From positions 186,001 through 250,000 of the forward strand of contig BGZK01000224.1 of assembly GCA_005406025.1 (NCBI GenBank): a DNA stretch of 64,000 nucleotides, given 5' to 3'. Positions 12,101 to 24,300 of the stretch are shown piece by piece (the stretch's first letter is position 1; each line of letters starts with the position of its first letter). The notes beneath the pieces are model-generated. The model ran no database searches. It saw nothing but the letters and a program-made list of their open reading frames with translations, and was not told the origin of the DNA. Both the position numbers and the translations under genes were made by a program. The DNA comes from Eumeta japonica. Lineage: Eukaryota > Arthropoda > Insecta > Lepidoptera > Psychidae.

Positions 12101-15100
12101 GTATAGCACCGGTGTGCACCTTGACGAATACCCTGACGTAGAAATCGGCCGATATACTCAAAAGGGGCTCTATATATCTACTGTATCTGTTTGCGTGTTG
12201 TTCTATGCATTGAAGTAAAATCCTTAGCGCCTGAAAGAATTTATATTTTGAGTGTAAATTATTCTTGTCATTAATACATTCTACTGTTTATTGTGATTAT
12301 CTGATTTTTCCTGGTGATATCCTATTTTTGTATGAAGCGTCGGAAATTGTGTATTAGACATTGTGTATTGTATCATTTATTACTATATTGTCGTTTAGAC
12401 AAACATAATTTTATAACTTGCTATAGGTTCGGGCGTCCGGGTTCATTTCACGGTACACGTCTGTTCCATTCATAGAATGTCTGAACTCCATCCATGGAAT
12501 TAATACTCAATTACTTGGAATATGGTTTGTAGTGGAGTAAATCGGAGGGTCAACAGAGGCTTGCATGCTGTGTGTAACTGTATATTGCAGGCAAACCTCC
12601 TGTTATTACAATTTAAATATATAAGTGATAAACTGCAATTTCTTTAAAATTTTATTCATTGGTTTGTCTGATTCTATAAATATGCATTAAGTAAAAAATA
12701 CTTAATCGATTTAAAATCTAATGTATGATAAATATGATGCTAAAGTTGGAGTAATATTTAAGGGTTACTAGCTTTTGCCCATGGCTTCGCTTTGTGGCTT
12801 GAATGTACAATGAATTCCTGTCTTTTTAAAATGATTGGTTATTGGTAACAGCATTATTCAAAGGAGGATAAAGATCAAGATTGGTTCATGATTAAAACCA
12901 TTAGCAGAACTGAGAATGAAACTAAAAATGGAAGTGAGTTTACCTAATAATTAAATAATTAAGTGGCAGAGCATGTGTTTCCAGTATTAGAATATATGTG
13001 TAAGCTTTGAACGCTACCTAAGAGAATGACGTTGTACACAAAGAATGACATTGACAGACGGGATTGATGAGAGAGAGAATTATAAAACTGCTCATGAAAT
13101 TATTTAACTTTTATTAACTTAATTAGTCTTTGAGATATTTGTTAAAGTACACTTACTAAAATAACTTGTGAATATTTATGTTCAATTAATTTATGTGCTA
13201 TAATTTGTTTATTTAAAATAAACTTTTCTATTTTAGATAAATCAATTGGTGTTTTTTTACTCCATTACCAACTGACATATTACATGTTTCTCTGGAATGA
13301 TGTGATCGGAGTCAGGACATAGATTGACACCAAGACCAAAATTGAGGACAAGACTGCAATCAGAATCGAGAGCAAGACTGAGATAAAAAATGCAGTGTAT
13401 GGTGTGATAGGTTAATAGAAAAGATGAGGATGAAGTTATTCATTCCATTTTCACAAGAGGCGGAGATGTGAGCGAAAACTAGTTACATAATATCTATGTA
13501 TAATTAACATCTACATACAAAGGATATACAATACAAAAACTGTTACATAAAATTGTATTCCTTTATAGAAAAAAATCATAAATCTTTTAAAACATTTTAA
13601 TAACTAAGCAATTAGTATTCAAAGCATTATTAGAGCAATAATCAGTGTATGTGATAATTGTCATTTAGTTATTGTATTTACATACTTTTAAAAATTATTA
13701 CAGCTCTTAAAAATAATGTACCATAAGTATTAGCAGGCATAATTGTTATACCATTTCATGGCAACACTTTGTCTTCAAGCTTACGGCGCCATATTTACAA
13801 TAACAGGTTTCTGGAGAATTCCCAGCCAAAACTGCCATGTCAGTGGCTGTTATGAGCAGCAAGCCGCCATCTTGGACACTCTGTACTGCCGAATCCAGGA
13901 AAATAGATGGACAGCCATACGGGTCTAAATCTATGGCAGCAAATCTCTTTGATGGCATCTTATGTTGGTACATGAGCATGCTGGAATAGTTTAAATTCAT
14001 AAATACTGTATTGCAAAAAATTAAGATTTAAGATTTGTCAGTTGGTGTATTGTGGCAAGCGGACAAGTGACACTGTACCCTCAATTTAATATAGAAGCTT
14101 TAGAATAATAATTAGTTTTAAATTACAATCTATCATAAGGTATGTGACAAAATTGTAAATGAATTTGAGGAATATGATAATTTTTGTTTTTTTATTGGAA
14201 TTTCAATAGCCCTTATTTCCTTATGATTCTTTTTAATTATAGTACCGCGCATGAAATTCTGCCGCTCTGAATTGCCTGCAAATGATGTAATGCACAGGTT
14301 CAACACTTCCCGACCCTGCCTCCTTCTCTCTTGCGTACCTATATAATGCCATTGTAACTCTTTCATGACTAACTTCACAGCGGCAGAGCTTTGTGTGTTG
14401 TACTGAGTTTAAATTGAGAAAAATGCTATAATTTTATACAATCAATATTAAATGCAAGGAGACATCATATGTATCTTAAAACCTTTGAATCATGACAAAT
14501 GATACCAATAATATGTTAATCAATCGAATATTGGATTACAAAAGGTAATTTACAACTAAAACTGACATAGACAATACAAATATTGCATACCAGGCATCCT
14601 CATGACTAGTGCTAACAAGATCCTGAACTTTGTTATGGACAATATTCTCTTTGATTGTCTTGACGGCTTCCTTTGACAAATCATTGGCTATGATTTTCGT
14701 GATACCTTTGATTTCTTTAGCGTATCGAATGCTTCTCAGGCCTGTCGCTGATAATGCCTCTAGAATTTCGAATTCTACCTGACACCGAATAAAAAAATCT
14801 TTATAAATTCAATTCTGTTTCGGATTCAATACTTAAAAAAATATGTCAAGACGACCCACATGTTAATCCGTCACAGTGGTTTTCCTAGATCAGTGTTTTT
14901 CAATCTTTTTGATTTCGCGACCCCTTTACAGGTTAAAATATTCTGGCGACCCCCTGCCTCATAGAAAGCCAAAAAAAAATAATTTAATTAAATGACTACA
15001 TACGTTAGGTAATTATTTTTTCCTATTTAGGTACATTTATCTGTTTATACACGCGGGCCCAACTGCGACGGCAATGTTGCCACCATCTCTATATATTCAT

Positions 15101-18100
15101 ATTCATCTATGGTCGCCACACCGCATTGCCGTTGCGGCGACAGTGAGCCGGCGCACGCGCCACTCGTAATGTTTTTGTCTCTCGCTCAGTTGAGCGCACC
15201 GAGGAGTACGGACGTCATTCTTTTGTTCTTTCGCTTACTCCGCGCGTTTGTAAAATGGATAAATTTCTCAAAGGATCGCAGCTTTTAACATCTGGCACGA
15301 GTGCAAATAGCGGTGGTGGTGAATCGAACCCGAAAAAAAATAAACCTTATTATGACAGTTATTTGAAATACGAGTTCACAGTCATAAACAATAAACCTAA
15401 ATGTGTAATTTGCGACGATGTTTTATCACGTGAGAGTATGGAACCGTCAAAGCTTATGCGGCATCTCACAACCGAGCATCAAAAAGAAGCTGAAAAACCG
15501 TTGGATTTCTTTGAACGAAAGTTGAAAGCTCTTAGTCAACAGCAAAATATTATAATTCAGGTGAGTTATAAAATAATATTTTCCAAGTCTCCACGAAGTG
15601 TTGTTAAAATCCTCAATGCATGTAAGCGATAAGCTTAAGGCGAGACTATTCTAATTATTGCTATTTTTACTATTGATGTTTTATGATGTTTATTTCTTTG
15701 TTGTTTGCATACAACTTTTGATTATACTTAATTTCGGTGTGCAAAGGTTTCGCGTCCTTAATTTTTATTAACTCTTCACTTTTATATTGTTTGGTTTATT
15801 TTTAGGCATCCAGTGTCAACGAGTCAATATTATTAGCTTGCTACAAAGTAGCATATCGAGTTGCTAAAGCAGGGAAACCACATACAATTGCCGAAAATCT
15901 TATTTTGCCAGCAGCACTTAATATGGTTGAAATTATGGTCAGGAAGCAGGAGGCACATAAATTAAAAAAAAGCATACCATTTTCTGACAATACTATTTCG
16001 CGCAGAATAAACGATATGGCCAAGGATATTCAAGAACAAGCAGTCCAAAAATTAAAGATAAAACACGTGTGGCACTCGGGGACTGCCGCGGTAAAGCTAT
16101 TGTATAGTATTTTTTATCAACTTATGCAATTATAATTATTTATTTATTTTATTTATGCAGTATTTTTTTGAGGAGGTGCCCTAACGCCGAAACTCTAAGC
16201 AGGCATGACTCACCAGATGGCGGGGCGAAGAGGGGGATTACGCATGCGCAGTAACGCCGATACAACCAATGCCACCTATAGCGAGTTGCTGATCTAAAGA
16301 GACAAGCGTGATATTTCAAAAAAGTCACTAAAAGTTCTGCTATTCATCGATAGATGGCAAAAGTAAAAAGTATCACCGCTGTGCCGGTCGGAGTGGAGGG
16401 TATTAGGTTATTTTCGTTACGGAATTTCTGGATTCGGTCTCCACGCTCAAGGCCCGCGATAGAAGCTATGCAATAGCTTAAAAAGCAAATATTTTGCTTT
16501 GCAATTTGACGAATCTACAGAAGTTTCTGACTGTGCACAGTTTGTAGTATTTGCGCGCTTTGAAGCAGATACCAGTATCAGGGAAGAAATTTTATTTTGC
16601 AAAGCACTTCCTGCCAACACTACTGGCCAGTGTTTATACGATATGTTTTTAGAAAGTACCTGCGACAACCATATTAATAGGAAAAAATTGTATCGCTACT
16701 TGTAGCGATGGCGCTAAAGCTATGATTGGCAAAAAGAGCGGACTTATTGCAAAGTTAAAACCGATAATGCCAAACATATCCTGAACACACTGTTTTCTAC
16801 ATCGATAGGCTTTAACTGCTAAGGTGTTGAATTAAATGACGTGCTCAAGGAGCTAATAAAAATTGTGAATTCTATCAAAGGTAAAGCTTTGCAAACCCGG
16901 CTATTCAGAATCATTTGTGAAGATATGGGCTCGCTTCATCAAAATCTCCTTTATCGCCCAGAGGTCAGATGGCTATCCAAAGGAAAGGTATTGACAAGAG
17001 TTCTGGAACTGAGAGCTGAATTGTTAATGTTCTTACAAAATGCAAAATCTAAATATGCTTCTCGTTTTTCTGACCCTATTTAGCTCTTGACATTAGCAGT
17101 TTTGACAGATATTTTTAGCCACCTTAACCATTTTAACAAGAATCATTAAGAAAGAGAAGAAAATATTTTAACAGCGAAAGATAAAGTAAAAGCATTTCAC
17201 GCAAAACTTCTTTTGTGGTCAACCACTCTGCAAATCAAAATGTTCGAATCTTTTCCATGTATTCAGAAGATTGTTGAAGATAATGCAACAGACCAAAGTT
17301 TTGCAGTATCAGCTCACATTCCTTGCATGATACAGACCTTGCATAATTTGCAAGATGACCTTTTGGCGTACTTTTCAGACTTTCACTCTAAAGCTGACAA
17401 TGGGCGTAGATGGATTTTAAACCCTTTTTTGAACAAATTAATAGATCTGGCTGATGTCACCACAAAAATGAAAGAATGTCTTCTAGATTTAGCCGCTAAT
17501 GGCATGCTTAAAATCGAATTTTATTCACAAAGTGTCGACGTATTATGGATAAAAATAAAACATGAATATCCAGAGCTGGCAAGGGAAGTTCTAAAATTAT
17601 TAGTGCCATTCGCCACTTCATACTTGTGTGAACTGACATTTTTTTCAATGGTAGACATTAAAACAAAAAGAAAAATAGACTACAATTAGAAAACGATTTG
17701 GTTATTAACGTTTCAAAAATAGCACCACAATTTGATAAAATTTTGAAAAATAAACAAGCACATCCTTCACACTAAAATTGTTTTTGTTGTGTAAGAACCT
17801 CGACTTTTTCTTTCAGCCGGCGACCCCCCGAATAAGGCTTCGCGACTCCCTTGGGGGTCGCGACCCACAGATTGAAAAACACTGTCCTAGATTAAATGAC
17901 TTACGCAAACAAACATCCGGGTCTTTGCAACCACTAATTTTAAACTAATCAAAAGTAAAAATTATTTTTTTGGTGATATGTGGAAAATAAAATACACAAA
18001 TGTGCATTAGGGTAATATTTTTTTTTATATATTCACAGCTATTACCTATGCCTCCCTCTGAAAACCAGCATCTAAATAATTTACTAGGTACTAATTACAT

Positions 18101-19701
18101 CTGGTTCAAAACAATATATTAAAAATATTGGTGTATCTGAGTCAGAGCTGTCAGAATATTTGGAGGTCTGTGTTTCAGAATTTGTCACATTTATGACAAA
18201 AGTATCTACGGTATTGATAATAATCTCATCAATATTATTGTAGAAGTTATTTTTTCTTTGATAACATGTTCAATATAACAAGTCTATTTTTCAGCAGTAA
18301 CCTGCTTCAATTATTTTTCAAGTAATGTTCTTACTTCTGAAAATCTAAAAGAACGAGCTCAATGGGATTGAGCTCACAACCATAAGAAAGCCTTAATATT
18401 TCCACATCATTTTATTACACAAGCTTTTCAACTACATTAGATTGGAATCTCTGTTTTGTGTTCTCCACCTTCTTTAGTAATTCTGTCTTAATTTCTTTTT
18501 CTTCATATGAACTGTTTTTAGATAATTTGAATAACTGCTTTTTTCCATTAGGTAGCGGGAGTTTTTTCTAGATGTGTTGTGAGGTAGGTAAAATTCTTAA
18601 ATAACTTAAAATGAAGTTATAAATTTTTCAACAAATTAATGTCTAGTGCAGAAGGACCTTTACACAAATGGCAATGTGATATTATCTGTATCGGTGCATA
18701 GGGTAAGAGTTACGGGTGGCCATCACAAGACGGAACACTTGCAGCTAGAAGCGGCAACATGAATATTGCATTAAATGTAATTGTGCATCAATGAATTTGA
18801 TACACCAAAAAAGTAAACATTCCATCTTTGTAAATTTTACCTCAGTAACCAAGCATTTCTGGATACACATTCTTTGACAACTTTTGATAGTTCTCATTAG
18901 TGGAGTCATTTACCGAGGTTAATGAAAAATATCATGAGCTAGTTGTATAATAGGAATTTGTTTTTTTTTGCTTAGTATTAGGTCTTTGAAAATGCACACA
19001 AAAATCACTAATCAAAGTTAGAAAATAATTTTAGATTGAAATGAGAGGTCCAGATTTAGTCCAGAGGCAACATTTTCATTTTGTAATAAAATATTGTGGA
19101 ATTTATTATTTGATACAATATACCTTAAGATTCTGATGATGCTTTTTACATAACTTTTGGTCAAGATTATAACATCATTAACAATTTTTAAAAATGATTG
19201 TTCCAACTCTAGTCTCATCAAAACAGAAATTTTAAATTTTAATTTTAATATGATTTGATGTTATCAGAAAATCTAGATTTTAATGTTGATGATGCAATAA
19301 CTGGTTAAAAAAATTGTTTTAATTGCAAATAAGTGTTTGCTTATTAAAACCTTTATCCTTTTCAAATAAATATTGGTATAGAACTTTAATTATTTGAACC
19401 CAACTCGATACTGGTCAGTCTTTTATTATTAACAATAATGCAATAAATTTACCTGTGGATTTTCCAAATCTATTATTTGATCAGTATTATCATTAGTATC
19501 CTTGGCCTTAAATTTAGTTTTAAGCCTATTCGTTTTGTCAGCTTTGTAATCATCAATAAATGAACTCAAAACAGCTATACTCAAGTCCCTGTTGAATTCT
19601 TGTACAGGGTTGTAGAATACTTTGTCTGAAGTGAGGCATATCTCTGCTTCACCTTCTCTGATGGTTTTCAATGGTTTTTGTTCACGTGTATTTATTTCCA
19701 T
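9179..19701 (-). CDS. Trmt1: tRNA (guanine(26)-N2)-dimethyltransferase Trm1/TRMT1, complete ten-exon gene
   Basis: Trm1 uses SAM to make m2,2G at position 26 of tRNAs in nucleus and mitochondria. My exon model is 19701-19453, 14778-14591, 13980-13752, 12230-12082, 11406-11238, 10652-10432, 10361-10220, 10104-10089, 10032-9870, 9326-9179. All borders are GT-AG, phases match, and 1674 nt gives 557 aa plus stop. Landmarks: [13 protein letters not shown] in exon 1; [14 protein letters not shown], the SAM-site loop, in exon 2; DLDPYG (motif IV) at residues 163-168; TDMAVLAGN in exon 3; [14 protein letters not shown] in exon 4; a CxxC...CxxC zinc site (Cys280, 283, 320, 323); DVPLYYT in exon 6; DANPISR near the end. 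The last 49 residues are Lys/Glu/Ser-rich; I see no CCCH finger there. A 3' splice site at 19713 suggests a noncoding 5' exon further upstream. The eighth exon is only 16 nt (see findings). Intron 1 is 4.7 kb and carries transposons. Confidence 0.95.
11040..11166 (+). repeat. LINE 3'-end fragment in Trm1 intron
   Basis: Contains GCATGAAACGATTGATGTAT, then the block CTGCCTACCC-TTATGGGAAATAGGCGTGAG. This is the characteristic 3' end of a common lepidopteran LINE/SINE lineage. The end of the same block recurs at 47115-47165 and 48477-48517. It is antisense to Trm1 in the intron between exons 5 and 6. Confidence 0.7.
12768..13490 (+). repeat. 'GGCTTCGC' family interspersed repeat in Trm1 intron 3
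   Basis: Begins ACTAGCTTTTGCCCATGGCTTCGC and ends near GCGAAAACTAGT, so both ends carry a version of CTAGTTTT. The interior at 13310-13390 is a degenerate run of GACCAAGA/GATTGA words, the same compositional tail as in the copy at 7.1 kb but on the other strand. No coding content. Exact ends are uncertain. Confidence 0.5.
14241..14404 (-). mobile_element. MITE 'AGTAC', copy 1 (Trm1 intron 2)
   Basis: A 164-bp element bounded by AGTACCGCGCATGAAA and the inverted GCTTTGTGTGTTGTACT; inner inverted blocks CTGCCGCTCTGAA / TTCACAGCGGCAGAG. The central block ATGCACAGGTTCAACACTTC recurs in reverse at 53.9 and 54.6 kb, so this copy lies in the opposite orientation to the other two. No coding capacity. 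Confidence 0.8.
15255..17692 (+). pseudogene. hAT transposase (BED-finger, ZBED5/FAM200-like) pseudogene
   Basis: The start at 15255 reads MDKFL..., with a BED zinc finger (C-x2-C ... H-x4-H) at about residues 52-76, ending in CVICDD and RHLTTEH. A GT-AG intron at 15561-15805 joins in phase to [20 protein letters not shown], then LPAALNM and ISRRINDMA. Homology resumes at 16480 with [16 protein letters not shown] (catalytic Asp block), later [14 protein letters not shown], and a C-terminal dimerisation region [13 protein letters not shown] near 17610. Damage: a roughly 0.4-kb foreign insertion after 16070, a frameshift near 16700 where [14 protein letters not shown] shifts frame, a stop at 17081-17083 and another frameshift near 17685. 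It cannot encode an active transposase. Confidence 0.9.
16070..16455. mobile_element. Insertion nested inside the hAT transposase gene
   Basis: Transposase homology stops at about 16065 and resumes at about 16480, where only a few codons are expected between the two blocks. The intervening stretch differs in composition (GTGGCACTCGGGGACTGCCG at one side; GAGTGGAGGG and GGTCTCCACG at the other). It has no coding signature. I could not define terminal repeats or a target duplication, so its class and ends are uncertain. Confidence 0.5.
18110..18600 (-). pseudogene. Decayed DDE (IS630/Tc1-like, DDE_3) transposase relic in Trm1 intron 1
   Basis: The minus-strand translation of 18378-18355 reads CELNPIEL, preceded by SYG. 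This matches the '[15 protein letters not shown]' motif that surrounds the last catalytic acid in DDE_3/IS630-type transposases. Downstream on the same strand, after several stops, comes an acidic serine-rich tail (SDSSDSD) as these proteins often end. Stops and frameshifts are frequent, so this is an old fragment. Confidence 0.5.
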
Positions 19702-21747
19702 TTTTATAAAAGTCTGTAACCAATTATAGTAAAATATGTTATCAAATACATAAACTAAAAAAAATAATAACTCTCTAGCAGCTAAATATTAAATGATGAT
19801 ATTTAAAAAAGGGGTAAAAAAGGATCCACATATTGTTACCATATTTAGATTGCAATTGAAATAAAATTTAGTGCTCATTTTATACATTACCTATAGAACC
19901 CAACATTAGGTCATACAAATATTTGTATGGCAATTATTGCAAAACCAGGCCAGCGAATTTATAAACTTAATTAGAAATAAACTACTTAGTACAGGATGAG
20001 TAGTTTATTTCGATGCGTACTCTGTGATATGGGTCTCAGGGTACACATTAAGCTGTCAGTCCCAGATTTTATCACCGCATTGACGAGAACGGTTTAGCAG
20101 CCCTTAATCCATATTCAAAATTTAGGATCCTCATGTGATATAAATTATAGGACAATGCACCTCAACAATAAGGTAAAAAAACATGACTCAACTTTTTTAT
20201 TTCTTGGTTACACTAGCCACTAGCCAAATTATCACCAGGTAAACCAAACATGAATCTAATGGCAAATATAGAGGCAAAAAATTATTCACATTCATCGTTC
20301 TTTACGGTGTTGCATAAAATAGGAAAAAAGTCATTACTATAATAAGTTTTGATATGAGAGGAGTCTATATACATATTTGTTTTATCATAAATACATGTTA
20401 TGTATAATCAGTATAGTATTTTGAATTATGCTATAAATAAAATATGAATGAATATTAAAACAGTTGAAGTATATATTTCGGAAGGAACCTAAACAGTTGA
20501 TAAAGAAAATAATTTAACTCCTTATAAATTATGGAAATTTAGGTTAGTGTAGATCCAAAAAATGATTTGAACATGCCTACCTTATTGCCCCTGAACTTAA
20601 AAAGCTTTCGAAATCTCATTCAAGTTAATTGATGATTACCTATTAATATATATTAGCTTGAAAAAGAAATTAAGCGAATTACCGATTCACACCATATTCA
20701 TATTATTTTAATCTGTGAATCGCACCACACAGTGCATGTGCATGGATATATGATCAGTGTTGCCGTTGTAGAACTTGTAAAGTCCCTATACCATTTTATA
20801 AATTCTGCCAGATTTGAGAGAAAATATGTTCTAACAATCCAAGTATCACTGCCAATAATTATAGTTTGTATTATTTGTCTAACTTAACCAATTACATAGG
20901 TGATTAAAATGCCAAGTATTAAAAAAGTATATGACACAAAAGCAAACGGATGCATTTAATTACGTACTCCTAACTTAAAATATAATTTTATTTTTTATTT
21001 TAAAAATAATCAGAATTGAAATGGCTGCATAAGGATTTTGTACATAAATTTCAGAACGAAATATGAAGTCACCCGAATCTTGAAATTCTTCAATTATCAT
21101 GTCCCTCGAAGTAAAAGTTGAGGCCGGCCCATGGTTAAAGTTACTTTTGGTTTTAATTTTTAGATTTGATTAGTGACATCATTTGGGAAATCATAAGTTT
21201 AGTATTTCATGTTTTTTTTTATATTTAGATGATTTCTGGTTAGAATTGAGTTAAAAGTTTTTTCATAGCTTATTGCGAAGTTTGTTCTCGACGATTGTTG
21301 GTAAGCATAATCGGCGGTAGGCCCACGACGTGCGATGGAGGAGGACGAGGCAGCACTATCATGTTTGCACTTCGATACAAACCGTCTTCACGTGTACTTA
21401 CCTTTTTGCATTTATATAACTCATTGAAATAAGTACATTACAGTCCATACGAATTTTATCATTTCCTATATAGCTACGGTTTTTTTACCTATAATGTGTA
21501 AGTAGGGGCTAAACTTCAACAACGATATTCATTATGCTAAACATATTTTCTACTTTCACATTACTTATTTTTGTCATTTGCAATATAACTGTACGGGACC
21601 TGGTACACTTTGTGCGCTGGCCGCAACCGTCGATGAGGATCTTCAGCCAGCAGAGTTTCAATAAAAGACCCTGTACTTTACTTATTGACCGAGGAGCAGA
21701 GTTTCGTTTGACTTGTATTTACTAATGTAAGGATGCAAGTGGAAGTG

Positions 21748-21806
21748 AGGGATATCGGGACTAATCCTATATTTATATTACTATTACACGTGTTCCCGAT
21801 ATCCCT
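21748..21806. repeat. 13-bp perfect inverted repeat with 33-nt spacer
   Basis: AGGGATATCGGGA at 21748-21760 is matched exactly by TCCCGATATCCCT at 21794-21806. Each arm also contains the palindrome GATATC. It could be the end of a small element or a hairpin; no neighbouring feature explains it. Confidence 0.85.
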
Positions 21807-22761
21807 GCTTTTTAACGATTTTTAACGGTTGTTAACGGTCAAACGATACCCCGCTCCCCGTTTGTTCTTTATTTAAAATAACTTTATATTTGATGTATTT
21901 ACATACAAATCCTTATATATTTAATTATATGATCCTATTTACTTAATAAAAATCCGATATGCTATAGTCGGCGACGCGTACAATCGGAGTAAAGCTGATT
22001 TTTACTTTGTTGACTATATATATGACCCCCCTCCCCGCTTCATTACTATATATTAAATTTGCGCGGGAAAGGGGCCTTCATTTTTAATGCACGCGTCGCT
22101 GATCATACACCCTTATATGTAATAATAAAAACGAAATAGAACCTTTTATTGAATAAATACAAGTATCTTAGCTACTCTATATATATACAATTATATAATA
22201 AAAATTATGGGCCATTATAATCGGATATCTGTTATGGCCGTTCCGAACAGTGACAATGTTAGCAAAATCATATAGTTCATAAAAAGTGTTCACGGTTGCT
22301 GTTTACTTTGTATGCTAATACTTAAGCCCAAACGCTAATAGGCTCTCCGTTAAACGGATTCCAACGAAGTGAATGATTCGCTATTCAACAAAATATCTCA
22401 GTTTTCATCTTGCCAACTTTGGAATATTTCAACGCCTTTTATTTACTCAACTTTTTAATTTTTTCTAGTGCCATGTGTTACAGACAGCCGCGCTATTGGT
22501 GTTAAAATTGGAAAATATATCTTTTTTGTTTTATACGAACGGACTTAGGTTAAGAATTGTTTTGTATTTTGTGTGTGTTTATATTAAGTTATTTGAATTG
22601 TCTTGTTTTATTACCCAGGTAAGGATTAGTCGTAAAGGATTGTATATTTTTGCCTATTTTCGTATATTTTTGTATGTTTAGTATTTATTTTGTATTGTTT
22701 ATTTGTTGTCTACATTATGTCGTATTTAATAATTGTAAATACGAATTAAATGTGATGTGCG

Positions 22762-22936
22762 TATGAGTTGCATATGGAATTGTGCCTCGGTGGGGAAAAC
22801 CAATCAAAGGCGTAGAACCGCGGCGATTGTTACGGTGCGGCCGAGAATCGGTGTTCCAAGCGCATGTGACGCTAATGCGTAAAAAATATGAAAGTGCATG
22901 GCCACACCTTCTCAATTAAAATTTATGCAACTCATA
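22762..22936. mobile_element. Small element with 12-bp terminal inverted repeats
   Basis: TATGAGTTGCAT at 22762-22773 is matched by ATGCAACTCATA at 22925-22936. The 175-bp interval is GC-richer than its surroundings (GGCGTAGAACCGCGGCGATT). This suggests a MITE, but I see no clear target duplication and no second copy in the window. Confidence 0.5.
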
Positions 22937-23215
22937 TGTGCAGGCGCATACGCCATCTATAAATTACATCGAGATTGGTGCATCTGTCACAGTTGTACTC
23001 CAACCACCATATACGAAGCTCGGCTGTAAAAAGAAGCCTTGATGGCCTGAAAACGCAGACCATCATTTTATACAGCACACCGCAAAATATCCGTTCTCCG
23101 AAGGCACGTATAGGATTATCCGAAGTGCGGGCTTACGCGACGATAACCGAAATCGCCGTTACACCATATATCTTCTGAAAGTCGTTTTGAAATCCTATGT
23201 TAGTGCAGTTGAACC

Positions 23216-23874
23216 TCGATAAGTTAAAGTCCAAGGGAGACACAAAATATTTTAAGTTATAGAGGTTTTAAGTTAGCAAGGGTCTATGTTAGGGATAGGT
23301 TAATATAGAGGTAGGTATGTACATACGTATGTATGTATCTTTGTTCCACCCTTTATCAGCGTATGTGAGTGTTGTTAGTTTTCTTTTTGAACTCATTTTA
23401 AGCCAGTTTTATCACACAGTAAGTAAAGCGATGTTTCCAGGACAATGATCAAAAACTTATCATCCAAGGCTTACTTATGTCTTAAGTCTAATCGCCGCAA
23501 AGCTTTAAAGAATTTCGAAGAAGCAAACAATAGGTGACATGTATTGTTTACGTTAACAATTTAACTAGTGAACACCTGCAAGCAATAAATACCGAAATGT
23601 TTTGTTTTGCACACGTTAACAATTTAACTAGTGAACACGTGCAAGCAACAAATACGGAAACCTTTTGTTTTGCACACTTTCAAAATGACTCATTGACAAA
23701 CAATTTTATGTTATGGAGGTTGTGGAAACATTTCTTTAAGTTACTGAAGGCCAATACAGAGATTACTAATTTAAGTTATAGAGGTTTTGGGCTCTGATGG
23801 GAAGGAAACATCTTATTTTTTGAAGTTATAGAGGTTTTTAAGTTACCGAGATTTGAGTTATCGAGGTTCTACTG
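23216..23874. mobile_element. pogo/Tigger-like non-autonomous element, copy A
   Basis: The left end is CAGTTGAACCTCGATAAGTT; the inverted right end reads CAGTAGAACCTCGATAACTC. The subterminal regions repeat the words AAGTTATAGAGGTTTT and AGTTACCGAG. 'CAG...CCTCGATAA' termini next to TA are typical of pogo/Tigger (Tc1/mariner superfamily) elements; the right flank is TA, while the left flank reads TG and may be mutated. No transposase is encoded. A second element of the same design lies at 40,723-41,220. Confidence 0.75.
23551..23676. repeat. 63-bp direct duplication inside the pogo-like element
   Basis: CGTTAACAATTTAACTAGTG starts at 23551 and again at 23614. The two 63-bp units differ at only a few positions (CACCTGCAAGCAATAAATAC versus CACGTGCAAGCAACAAATAC). 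The 87-codon ORF over it comes from this repeat and is not a gene. Confidence 0.9.
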
Positions 23875-24099
23875 TAATACAATTGAAATTGGGTATAAAA
23901 AGTGAAATTTAAATTGATTTATATGCTTATCAATTCTTAAATTTATTGTAACAAAAAAATCACCAAACGCGTGGGTTAAAAACGTTAAATATTTTTTTCC
24001 GCTAAAGGTAAACTTTTTCCTCCTTTAACATCTCAAAATGAGCTACATCTAGCAACAAAGTCACTAACACGGCAACACTATGTATGATTTACATATCAA

Positions 24100-24300
24100 A
24101 AGTCAGAGAACGGGACTTTCAGCCTTGTGCTTAAAATTTTCATTTGATATAATTGTTTGTTAACTTTTAAAATTAAAAATAAAACACCTCAAAATATCTT
24201 GTTTTAACTTCAGAATTAGCAATTGACTAAGTTAATCTTAATAAATGGTTTCAATGAATTAACGTCACAAATGTCAATATCTCTAAGTTTACCGATATTT
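24100..24300. repeat. Dispersed repeat related to 53.0-53.3 kb
   Basis: The block AAAATATCTTGTTTTAACTT, then CAATTGACTAAGTTAAT, matches the reverse complement of 53101-53175 (AAAATATGTTGTTTTAACTT, then CAGTTAACTAAGGTAAT). The ends of this copy are not clear. Confidence 0.5.

Larger units (their letters stand above)
14883..17892 (+). mobile_element. hAT-superfamily DNA transposon with 8-bp target duplication (Trm1 intron 1)
   Basis: The element runs 14891-17884 (2,994 bp). It begins CAGTGTTTTTCAATCT and ends with its exact inverse, AGATTGAAAAACACTG, a perfect 16-bp terminal inverted repeat that continues imperfectly through CGCGACCCC. It is flanked on both sides by TCCTAGAT (14883-14890 and 17885-17892), a perfect 8-bp target duplication as hAT elements make. 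It lies about 100 bp upstream of Trm1 exon 2, antisense to the gene. The element carries a decayed transposase gene and a further nested insertion. Its ends are intact, so a related source could in principle still recognise it. Confidence 0.95.

Noticed and set aside
13743..13928. 61-codon plus-strand ORF
   Set aside because: It is antisense to Trm1 exon 3 (the DLDPYG region) and is a shadow frame.
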